In this document: one piece after another, positions 1 to 5,232 of the stretch
Layout of the letters: each line of letters begins with the position of its first letter
How positions within the stretch are numbered: position 1 is the stretch's first letter
Origin: CBFHSF01 sp965658445
Lineage (GTDB): Bacteria > Bacteroidota > Bacteroidia > Flavobacteriales > Schleiferiaceae
NCBI GenBank assembly: GCA_965658445.1
Contig: CBFHSF010000025.1
Location: forward strand, 1-5,290
Direction: 5' to 3'
DNA: 5,290 nucleotides
Notes under the pieces: model-generated
Databases searched by the model: none
What the model was told of the DNA's origin: nothing
Seen by the model: the letters and a program-made list of their open reading frames with translations, nothing else
Program-made: the position numbers and the translations under genes

Positions 1-117
1 ATAGACTTGAGGGCCTAGCTCCAGTTGAAAGGGGAGGTTGTAGAACAATTGATGCTGAAGGGCATAAGCCGCCACAAGACCAAAGATTCCTAACGTTAAC
101 CTTCCGTACTTTATCAT
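1..117 (-). CDS. Unknown protein, N-terminal fragment (runs off left edge)
   Basis: The reverse strand opens with ATG at 117 and stays open for 39 codons to the window edge, so only the N-terminus is seen. It begins MIKYGRLTLGIFGLVAAYAL, a short basic segment followed by a hydrophobic stretch (about residues 7-20). This suggests a membrane anchor or an uncleaved signal. The rest (residues 21-39) is mixed and not diagnostic. An in-frame TTG at 144 would add nine polar residues, but ATG is preferred. It follows the wlbB-like gene by 46 bp on the same strand and is probably co-transcribed with it, so a role in surface polysaccharide or envelope synthesis is a guess from context. It is not the expected 3-aminotransferase, which is a soluble PLP enzyme without a hydrophobic N-terminus. 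I do not recognise the family. Confidence 0.5.
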   Translation of the reverse strand, partial: MIKYGRLTLGIFGLVAAYALQHQLFYNLPFQLELGPQVY

Positions 118-163
118 TCGATTAGCTTGTGTTTTCGCATTCAATTACGCCCTAAATTCGAAA

Positions 164-749
164 TCAAACAGGAGAAACGACGCCGTCTTTTAATTGGTAT
201 TCTTCTTTTGACTCTGGACAGGTTGCACGACCGTTATCATCAAAATTCAATCGATGACCATAAGCGGATACCCATCCAATCTGACGGCTGGGATTACCTA
301 CTACTAAGGCATAGTCTGGAATGTCCTTGGTAACCACAGCACCCGCTCCTATTAAGCAATATGCCCCAAGGATTCCTCCACAGACAATGGTGNNNNNNNN
401 NNGTGGCGTTGGCGCCAATGCTCGCACCGCGTTTTACCAAAGTAGATACGTACTGATCTCGTCTAATTACAGCGCTACGAGGATTTACAATATTGGTGAA
501 AACACAACTGGGTCCTAGGAATACATCGTCTTCACAGACCACTCCAGTGTAAATACTCACATTGTTTTGGACCTTTACGTTGTTTCCCAAAGTAACTCCT
601 GGGCTAACCACAACGTTTTGTCCTAAATTACATCGCTCACCCAAAGTACAATCCGGCATAACATGGGAGAAATGCCAAATTTTGGACCCTTTTCCAATTT
701 TGGATCCTTCGTCAATTACAGCGGTTTCGTGTGCGAAATAATCATTCAT
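164..749 (-). CDS. wlbB: UDP-2-acetamido-3-amino-2,3-dideoxy-glucuronate N-acetyltransferase, WlbB/WbpD-like (interrupted by a 10-N assembly gap)
   Basis: This is a left-handed beta-helix (hexapeptide repeat) acetyltransferase. The family transfers acetyl from acetyl-CoA to the 3-amino group of UDP-GlcNAc(3NH2)A in the cytoplasm, a step towards diacetamido-uronic acid O-antigen sugars. The N-terminal AHETAVIDEG and IGKGSKIWHFSHV, the loop FTNIVNPRSAV (residues 84-94), and C-terminal IGAGAVVTKDIPDYALVVGNP are hallmarks of the WlbB/WbpD group. Hexapeptide-like turns recur through about residues 12-145. As printed, the frame shifts at the Ns (393-402). The bases either side both read GTG on the plus strand; merging on that triplet gives residues GANA-TIVCG, the usual family sequence, and a continuous 190-residue protein of normal family length. 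The start at 749 lies 16 bp after the wlbA-like stop, so the two are an operon pair. The family call is strong; the exact sugar stereochemistry cannot be read from sequence. Confidence 0.9.
393..402. other. Assembly gap (10 Ns), probably with no missing sequence
   Basis: Ten ambiguous bases separate flanks that end and begin with the same triplet GTG (390-392 and 403-405). Removing the ten Ns and one copy of GTG (13 bases) restores the acetyltransferase frame and an unbroken family motif. The gap is therefore best read as a fixed-size scaffold placeholder between contig ends that overlap slightly. Confidence 0.9.
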
Positions 750-765
750 ATCAATGGAGTATGTT

Positions 766-1719
766 CTATAAAAATGGATGGTTTTCTTCTGGAAGGTGAG
801 AGAATGGATGCTCGTTTCCGTTTTTAGGACTCAATTCCGCTGTTCGTAGGGCATGAGTGATTTCTATTGCCCTGCGACTCTCATTTAAATCAAAACCGTT
901 GCCTTTGATAATTTCGCGATAGCTGAGTGTGTGCAAGTCTTCAAACCCTACACTCATATCCAACTCCTCACCGTCGATAGAAATCGTTCTAAAAGTTCTT
1001 TGCCCGTTTTCTACTATTTCCTTGGGTAAAGTGTTTGCGTTAATGCTTAGAAACCAAGAAACATCAGCCTTTTCAAACTTCAAGAAACCACTGGCTCTAT
1101 CAAAATTTCTTTGATGAATATCACTTTCCATAGGTTCTCCGAAAATCCAAGTCAACATATCAAAGAAGTGAACACCAATATTGGTGATTACTCCTCCAGA
1201 TTTGGTAAGGTCGCCCTTCCAACTGGAGTGATACCACATTCCTCTAGAAGTAATGTAGGTCAAGTCTACTTTATGTCTTTCTGTAGATTGCTCAACTTTT
1301 TTCTTTAGCGCCTGAACAGCAGGGTGCAATCGCAGTTGAAGAATGGTGTTCACGGCATTTGGGTTGCCGTCTGTCAATTCCAATAAACCATCTAAATTCC
1401 ATGGATTAAGGACAATAGGTTTTTCACAAATCACTTTCATCCCCGATCGCAATCCAAATCGGATGTGCGCGTCGTGCAAATAATTAGGGCTACAAACCGA
1501 GAGGTAGTCTACGGGGTTTCCTGACCTCTTTAATTTTTCCAAATGTCTATCAAACCTCTCGAATTCAGTGAAAAAAGAGGCTTTGGGAAAATGACTGTCC
1601 ATGATTCCAACCCCATCATAAGGATCCATAGCCGCAATAACTTCACCGCCGTTTTCGGCAATGGCTTTCATATGTCTGGGAGCGATATAACCTGCCGCTC
1701 CGATAAGTGCAAATTTCAT
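766..1719 (-). CDS. wlbA: UDP-N-acetyl-2-amino-2-deoxy-D-glucuronate dehydrogenase (3-oxidase), WlbA/WbpB-like, Gfo/Idh/MocA family
   Basis: This cytoplasmic NAD-dependent oxidoreductase is expected to oxidise C3 of UDP-GlcNAc-uronic acid to the 3-keto sugar, the substrate of the WlbC/WbpE aminotransferase. The N-terminal Rossmann fold carries ALIGAAGYIAPRHMKAI (residues 4-20). The CSPNYLH segment (76-82), the family Lys in CEKP (Lys100) and the GVHFFDML motif with the likely catalytic His184 follow. TSRGMWY and SWKGD (158-170) match my recollection of Bordetella WlbA, whose subfamily uses 2-oxoglutarate to recycle NAD+. I start at ATG 1719 (317 residues), so that the Rossmann strand begins at once as in relatives. 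A TTG at 1734 would add MEKKS and is less likely. Purine-rich GGAAAAGAAA lies just upstream of the ATG. It is first in a minus-strand operon with the acetyltransferase, and divergent from lhgO. Confidence 0.9.
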   Translation of the reverse strand: MKFALIGAAGYIAPRHMKAIAENGGEVIAAMDPYDGVGIMDSHFPKASFFTEFERFDRHLEKLKRSGNPVDYLSVCSPNYLHDAHIRFGLRSGMKVICEKPIVLNPWNLDGLLELTDGNPNAVNTILQLRLHPAVQALKKKVEQSTERHKVDLTYITSRGMWYHSSWKGDLTKSGGVITNIGVHFFDMLTWIFGEPMESDIHQRNFDRASGFLKFEKADVSWFLSINANTLPKEIVENGQRTFRTISIDGEELDMSVGFEDLHTLSYREIIKGNGFDLNESRRAIEITHALRTAELSPKNGNEHPFSHLPEENHPFL

Positions 1720-1799
1720 TGATTTCTTTTCCAAAGGATATAAGCAGTAAAGATATCATTCTTGTTGAATTTAAGAAGCTTTATGCCTTTCTTTGAGGA
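1720..1799. promoter_or_regulatory. Divergent intergenic region between wlbA-like gene and lhgO
   Basis: These 80 bp separate two outward-reading genes, so both promoters probably lie here or overlap the gene starts. On the minus strand, TATCTTTA (complement of 1748-1755) is one base off the Bacteroidota -7 element TAnnTTTG, but no good TTTG -33 partner is seen upstream. On the plus strand GAGGA directly abuts the lhgO ATG, too close for a classical ribosome binding site. No operator is recognisable. The call rests on gene orientation; the promoter element is weak. Confidence 0.35.
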
Positions 1800-2996
1800 A
1801 TGATTTACGACGCCATTATCATTGGAGGTGGAATTGTAGGAATGGCCACCGCTTATAAGTATCAACTCAAGTTTCCTGAACATCAAATTCTGGTTTTGGA
1901 AAAGGAGTCTGATTTTGCCATGCATCAAACCGGTAGGAATTCAGGGGTCATTCACAGTGGTGTTTACTACAAACCCGGATCTAGAAAGGCCAGAACGTGT
2001 ACCAACGGTCGTCTTCAGTTGGAGGCCTTTGCCAAGGAGCACAACGTGGCTTATGACAACTGTGGAAAGGTCATTGTAGCCACTCAGCCAGAAGAAGTTT
2101 CTCGATTGGACGTCATAATGGAACGCGGAATAGAAAATGGCCTAGACGGACTTAAATGGCTTAACGCCGATGAAATCAAGGCTATTGAACCAGAGTGTTC
2201 TGGAATCAAAGGGATTCGCGTACCGCAAACGGGTATAATCGATTATGTTGGTTTTGTAAAAGCGCTCAGAGATCAAATTCTCAAGCTTCAGCCCAAGAGT
2301 CAAATATTGGTAGATTCAGAAGTGGTAGCTATTGCTGGTGATTCTAAAGGAAAAACCATTAAGACTCAATCCAATTCTTATAGCGGAAAACTGTTAATCA
2401 GCTGTGGAGGTCTTCAAGCAGATCGTCTAGCTAAACTGGATGGATTACAGCCGAAAGTTAGAATCGTTCCCTTTAGAGGGGACTACTATGACTTGACAGA
2501 GTCGGGAATTCCCAAGGTAAAGCACCTTATTTATCCTGTTCCCAATCCAGAATTCCCCTTTCTTGGCGTTCACTTTACGAGAATGATACACGGAGGTGTA
2601 GAATGTGGACCCAACGCGGTATTTAGTTTTGCTCGCGAGGGTTATTCCAAGACGTCTTTCAGTTTAAAGGACAGCATTCAGTCCCTAGGGTTTGGGGGAA
2701 CTTGGAAATTATTTGCCAAGCATTGGAAGCATGGAATGGGGGAGTACCACAGGGCCTTTTCAAAGGCAGCTTTCCTAAAAGCTCTTCAAAGACTTATTCC
2801 TTCCCTAACCGATGAAGACATTACACCTGCCAGAGCGGGGATTCGCGCCCAAGCATTGGATTCTAAAGGGCAGTTGGTCGATGATTTTTCCTTTGCCAAA
2901 GGAGAGAACAGTCTTCACGTAATGAACGCTCCATCTCCCGCCGCAACGGCGTGTCTTGCCATCGCTGATGAGATTTTGGAAGAATTAGAAAAGTAG
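1800..2996 (+). CDS. lhgO: L-2-hydroxyglutarate dehydrogenase/oxidase, LhgO-like (FAD-dependent)
   Basis: This is an FAD enzyme of the DAO/glycine-oxidase-like fold that oxidises L-2-hydroxyglutarate to 2-oxoglutarate, passing electrons to the membrane quinone pool or oxygen. The dinucleotide-binding motif GGGIVG (residues 9-14) and Glu34 at the end of the second strand bind FAD. The signature HQTGRNSGVIHSGVYYKPGS (42-61), IYPVPNPEFPFLGVHFTR (244-261), ARAGIRAQ (344-351) and NAPSPAATA (376-384) are all characteristic of LhgO. The length of 398 residues is normal for the family and all motifs are intact. In enterobacteria lhgO sits with csiD and gab genes for glutarate use. None of those is here; instead it is divergent from a wlbA-like dehydrogenase that may produce 2-hydroxyglutarate. 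The stop is TAG, and a 78 bp spacer separates it from the exosortase gene. Confidence 0.93.
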   Translation: MIYDAIIIGGGIVGMATAYKYQLKFPEHQILVLEKESDFAMHQTGRNSGVIHSGVYYKPGSRKARTCTNGRLQLEAFAKEHNVAYDNCGKVIVATQPEEVSRLDVIMERGIENGLDGLKWLNADEIKAIEPECSGIKGIRVPQTGIIDYVGFVKALRDQILKLQPKSQILVDSEVVAIAGDSKGKTIKTQSNSYSGKLLISCGGLQADRLAKLDGLQPKVRIVPFRGDYYDLTESGIPKVKHLIYPVPNPEFPFLGVHFTRMIHGGVECGPNAVFSFAREGYSKTSFSLKDSIQSLGFGGTWKLFAKHWKHGMGEYHRAFSKAAFLKALQRLIPSLTDEDITPARAGIRAQALDSKGQLVDDFSFAKGENSLHVMNAPSPAATACLAIADEILEELEK

Positions 2997-3005
2997 TCAA
3001 CCCCC

Positions 3006-3037
3006 TTGTATAAGACTTTCATTTTTACCTACCTTTA
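3006..3037 (+). promoter_or_regulatory. Candidate Bacteroidota-type promoter for the exosortase gene
   Basis: TTG at 3006-3008 and TACCTTTA at 3030-3037 are 21 bp apart. This resembles the Bacteroidota sigma-ABfr pattern (TTTG, about 19-21 bp, TAnnTTTG) with one mismatch in the -7 element. A transcript starting a few bases later would have a leader of roughly 35 nt before the ATG at 3079. The match is short and could arise by chance in AT-rich DNA. Confidence 0.3.
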
Positions 3038-3058
3038 GTAGGATAAACGAAGGTCTTA
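3011..3058 (+). repeat. Imperfect inverted repeat / two-part hairpin downstream of lhgO
   Basis: The outer arms TAAGACTTTC (3011-3020) and GAAGGTCTTA (3049-3058) pair over ten positions with one G-T wobble. Nested inside, CCTAC (3028-3032) and GTAGG (3038-3042) form a perfect five-pair stem with loop CTTTA. No run of T follows, so it is not a textbook intrinsic terminator. It may still end or stabilise the lhgO transcript. It overlaps the candidate promoter of the next gene, so an operator role is also possible. Confidence 0.45.
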
Positions 3059-3078
3059 AATACCGACCTCAGAATTGA

Positions 3079-3654
3079 ATGCTCTCCATGCTCAAGGAAT
3101 TTAAACCCACCATACTCTTTCTCGTAAAATTCGGACTCATCTTCGGGATAGGTAGCTTCTTGTATGGGAAGATGCTAGATTCGTATCAAGGCGCAGACAT
3201 TCCAGCTCCTGATCCCGTTACCATTTGGGTTTCTGAGCACACCATGGCGGGATTGGAGTTCTTTGGGATTTCTACCGTTCTAGACCAAAGAGAGGGCTCG
3301 CCCTACATTCCCCTTTGGTTAGAAGACAATCCAGAAATTGGGGTACAGGTTTTTGAAGGTTGCAATGGCCTCAATATCATGATTCTCTTTATCGCCTTTG
3401 TTGTTGCCTTTGGGTTAGACAAACGCGCCTATTGGTTTATTCCACTGGGCCTTCTCAGCATTCACATATTCAATATTCTTCGCATTGTAGCACTTATTCT
3501 CATTCAGGAAGTGTCTATGGAAGGCTTTCACCTCTTTCACAAATACGTCTTCACGGCCATTATCTACGCCTTTGTGCTAGGCCTCTGGGTTTTGTGGGCT
3601 AGGGGAGGTAGCAGTACTAAAGAGGATGAGCCGGCAAGTCAAGCCGAACAATAG
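3079..3654 (+). CDS. xrtF: Exosortase family protein XrtF
   Basis: This is a multi-pass inner-membrane transpeptidase-like protein of the exosortase/archaeosortase superfamily. Exosortases are thought to cut a C-terminal sorting tail from exported proteins and transfer them to an envelope acceptor. The conserved triad is present: Cys95 in FEGCNGLNI, Arg135 in NILRIVAL, and His154 in LFHKYVF. Membrane segments are predicted at about 12-30, 97-113, 118-143 and 156-173, with an extracytoplasmic stretch (31-95) between the first two. At 191 residues it has the compact size of the Bacteroidota XrtF type, plus a polar tail (175-191) rich in Ser, Glu and Gln. The start at 3079 is the first ATG; a second at 3088 would remove only three residues. 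The small XrtF-associated membrane protein usually encoded next door is not seen. Whether any neighbour is a substrate is unknown. Confidence 0.87.
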   Translation: MLSMLKEFKPTILFLVKFGLIFGIGSFLYGKMLDSYQGADIPAPDPVTIWVSEHTMAGLEFFGISTVLDQREGSPYIPLWLEDNPEIGVQVFEGCNGLNIMILFIAFVVAFGLDKRAYWFIPLGLLSIHIFNILRIVALILIQEVSMEGFHLFHKYVFTAIIYAFVLGLWVLWARGGSSTKEDEPASQAEQ

Positions 3655-3666
3655 GGAGTTTGACCC

Positions 3667-3686
3667 TTTCAGTCTCAAATCTGAAA
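3667..3686 (+). terminator. Possible weak terminator after xrtF
   Basis: TTTCAG (3667-3672) and CTGAAA (3681-3686) form a perfect six-pair stem with an eight-base loop, 12 bp past the xrtF stop. The following bases CAAAATTTCTT are only modestly T-rich and the stem has just two GC pairs, so termination would be inefficient. The position is the best argument for it. Confidence 0.3.
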
Positions 3687-3779
3687 CAAAATTTCTTCAA
3701 CCACTCAAAAACCACAGAAAAAACCTGGAATTGTGCTCATAATGTGGGACTCTTAGTTTTTTTTATCTCCTAATGGCTC

Positions 3780-3808
3780 AATAGTTTTACATAAAACCTA
3801 AAACTGTT
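3780..3808 (+). promoter_or_regulatory. Inverted repeat just upstream of the predicted outer-membrane protein start
   Basis: AATAGTTTTA (3780-3789) and TAAAACTGTT (3799-3808) pair over ten positions with one G-T wobble, around a nine-base spacer, ending five bases before the ATG at 3814. The left arm contains TAGTTTTA, one base off the TAnnTTTG promoter element, with an all-T run at 3757-3764 at about the right distance for a degenerate -33. It could be an operator over the promoter or a leader hairpin hiding the start codon. The arms are AT-rich, so chance is a real alternative. Confidence 0.4.
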
Positions 3809-3813
3809 AAACC

Positions 3814-4362
3814 ATGTTTACCCTTTCTTTTCCTTTCAAATCCCTCAAAAGAGGGTTTATCTTTTTTCTATTATTAATCTTCTTTACTCCCTGTTGGGGT
3901 CAAAAAGAAAGAAGTATGCACTATAGTCCACCAAAACACAATGTTGATATCGGTCTATTGGGTACAGGAGTACTACTTTCTATCAACTACTCTCAAATGC
4001 ATAAAATAAAGCGGAATCAATACATAAATACTTCCATTGGGATAACGCCAGGATCAGGTGGCTTTGGCATTCCAATGCACTTTACCTATAACAATGGTAA
4101 TTGCAGGTTTTTTGAGGTAGGTGTATCAGCAAACCTTTTTTTCACGACTGATACCGATCAAACCAGCTCATCTAGGGGAGGTAGTCCTGCTGTTTATTTT
4201 TCGCCGTTGGTTCTAGGATATAGAAACAACTTCCCCAGCGGCTTATTTATTCGATCCTATATCAACCCCATGTTGAGAGTTAATCCAACGGATAATGAAA
4301 CCTTAATAGACCTCACCTCATTGGTCGGTTTTTTTGGATTAAACGTTGGATACTCTTTTTGA
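3814..4362 (+). CDS. Predicted secreted outer-membrane beta-barrel protein, unknown family
   Basis: I do not recognise this 182-residue protein beyond its architecture. It has a signal peptide: basic SLKRG (10-14), a hydrophobic core FIFFLLLIFF (15-24), and a probable cut after CWG (residue 29). The mature part (30-182) is rich in Gly, aromatics and alternating polar/hydrophobic runs such as VDIGLLGTGVLLSINYS (44-60) and FFEVGVSANLFF (99-110). It ends in GLNVGYSF, with a C-terminal Phe as in outer-membrane barrels. About 140 mature residues would suit an eight-strand barrel. The Cys in FTPC does not fit a lipobox, so it is not called a lipoprotein. It lacks a PEP-CTERM-like C-terminal anchor, so it is not an obvious exosortase substrate. 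The next gene follows after 61 bp on the same strand, perhaps in one operon. Confidence 0.75.
   Translation: MFTLSFPFKSLKRGFIFFLLLIFFTPCWGQKERSMHYSPPKHNVDIGLLGTGVLLSINYSQMHKIKRNQYINTSIGITPGSGGFGIPMHFTYNNGNCRFFEVGVSANLFFTTDTDQTSSSRGGSPAVYFSPLVLGYRNNFPSGLFIRSYINPMLRVNPTDNETLIDLTSLVGFFGLNVGYSF
3842..3868 (+). terminator. Terminator-like hairpin inside the 5' end of the outer-membrane protein gene
   Basis: CCCTC (3842-3846), loop AAAA and GAGGG (3851-3855) form a perfect five-pair stem (four GC pairs), followed by TTTATCTTTTTTC. This has the form of an intrinsic terminator but lies within codons 10-18. The T tract encodes the Phe-rich signal-peptide core and may be a by-product of it. An attenuator linked to the inverted repeat 34 bp upstream is conceivable. 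Confidence 0.25.
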
Positions 4363-4423
4363 AAAATGTAATTCTATCAATTGCCCCTTAGTCTTAACAT
4401 ATTAACCCTATAATCTCTATGAT

Positions 4424-5101
4424 ATGTTACTCATAATCCCCCCTAGAAGACTACTTATCAGTTTTATCATTTTAGTCCTCACCAGCGGATGCGATTGGTT
4501 GCCCACCCCCTTTAGAAAGGCCAAAGGAACCACTATTTACGGACAGGTAAGAACCTATGGCACTCAGGATGCCATCATTCAAAAAGCTCCGGTAAGAGTT
4601 ATGATTGTAGAGAAAACCTACTCGGGTGTCTGGGGAGGAGGTTACACATATACCCCGTTGGCCAGTACCTGGACGGATTCCAGTGGGAACTTTACCCTGT
4701 ACCATAAACTCTACGAAGGCAATGATTATTTTTTGGCGGTAGATCAGGAGACCGTAGGAAATAAATACGTTTGGCCTACCAATGTAGATGGCGAAAGTCG
4801 CCGCATCACTCAGGTAGGAGGCACTCACAATAAGCATTACTATTTAACCGCCTATGGCTGGGTACGGTTTCATTTTGTGAGTTCTAATTCGCAACCGGGA
4901 GACAGTTATTCCTATAATTTGGGGGGAGGAGCTTTTGAAGTGTTTTATGGTCCTGTTGATGAATATCGTATTTGGGATTTTGGAGGGAATATCGAGCATG
5001 AGATTTCTCTCGAAATGGTAGAAAATGGAGTTTATTCCAATTGGCAAATTCCCTTTTTCGTCCCTGCTTTTGACACAACCGACATGGAAATCGTCTTTTA
5101 A
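4424..5101 (+). CDS. Predicted lipoprotein with carboxypeptidase-regulatory-like beta-sandwich domain
   Basis: This 225-residue protein has a type II signal peptide: PPRR (6-9), a hydrophobic core (10-19) and lipobox LTSGC with lipidated Cys23. The mature N-terminus CDWLP has Asp at +2; that is not the Lys-Asp/Glu-rich surface export signal described for some Bacteroidota, so which leaflet holds it is unclear. Residues 36-107 (TTIYGQVRTYGT, then APVRVMIVE, TWTDSSGNFTL and DYFLAVD) resemble the CarboxypepD_reg/peptidase-associated Ig-like fold common in Bacteroidota surface proteins. Residues 137-225 (YYLTAYGWVRFHF onward) look like a second beta-rich module. No catalytic motif is seen, so a structural or ligand-binding role is likelier than an enzymatic one. 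The ATG overlaps an out-of-frame ATG at 4419 that stops after five codons. Its function and partner are unknown. Confidence 0.75.
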   Translation: MLLIIPPRRLLISFIILVLTSGCDWLPTPFRKAKGTTIYGQVRTYGTQDAIIQKAPVRVMIVEKTYSGVWGGGYTYTPLASTWTDSSGNFTLYHKLYEGNDYFLAVDQETVGNKYVWPTNVDGESRRITQVGGTHNKHYYLTAYGWVRFHFVSSNSQPGDSYSYNLGGGAFEVFYGPVDEYRIWDFGGNIEHEISLEMVENGVYSNWQIPFFVPAFDTTDMEIVF

Positions 5102-5148
5102 AATTCCGAATACAGTAACCATAAACACCTGCCTATGAAATAACCCTC

Positions 5149-5214
5149 ATTCTACTATCCATAACCTACACAGATAAACGGATTTTTCCCTATGAGGAGT
5201 CCGTGAAGTAGAAT
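5149..5214 (+). repeat. Nested inverted repeats in the spacer before the last gene
   Basis: ATTCTACT (5149-5156) is perfectly complementary to AGTAGAAT (5207-5214). Inside, ACGGA (5178-5182) pairs with TCCGT (5200-5204), and TCC (5187-5189) with GGA (5196-5198). Together they could fold as one long structured element in the 131 bp between the lipoprotein stop and the next ATG. It may be a terminator region or a structured leader of the next gene. The outer arms are 50 bp apart, so the fold is uncertain. Confidence 0.3.
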
Positions 5215-5232
5215 TAACTCTAAATATTTTTT

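Noticed and set aside
127..333. Plus-strand 68-codon open frame over the wlbB C-terminus
   Set aside because: It is antisense to the conserved acetyltransferase C-terminal region and shows no protein-like features.
164..749. wlbB as a frameshifted pseudogene
   Set aside because: The only frame change is at the Ns, and joining the flanks on their shared GTG restores the frame and a conserved motif. The break is an assembly artefact.
1717..1734. Upstream TTG start for the wlbA-like gene
   Set aside because: It adds only MEKKS before the Rossmann strand. The ATG at 1719 matches the family N-terminus and has a purine-rich stretch ahead of it.
3886..3903. Lipobox in the predicted outer-membrane protein (FTPC)
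   Set aside because: Pro precedes the Cys and the -3 position is Phe, unlike the Leu-(Ala/Ser/Thr)-(Gly/Ala/Ser)-Cys pattern. A standard cut after CWG fits better.
4472..4837. Minus-strand 121-codon open frame under the lipoprotein gene
   Set aside because: It lies wholly inside a gene with a clear lipobox and domain pattern, has no recognisable domain, and reads against the local gene direction.
3814..5101. The outer-membrane protein or lipoprotein as an XrtF substrate
   Set aside because: Neither C-terminus has the short motif, transmembrane helix and basic cluster expected of exosortase sorting signals; both end in beta-type sequence (GYSF and MEIVF).
5188..5214. Hammerhead-ribozyme-like string (CTATGAGGAGTCCGTGAAG)
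   Set aside because: It resembles part of a hammerhead stem II, but the essential CTGATGA core is CTATGA here and no GAAA core segment follows. The resemblance is probably chance.
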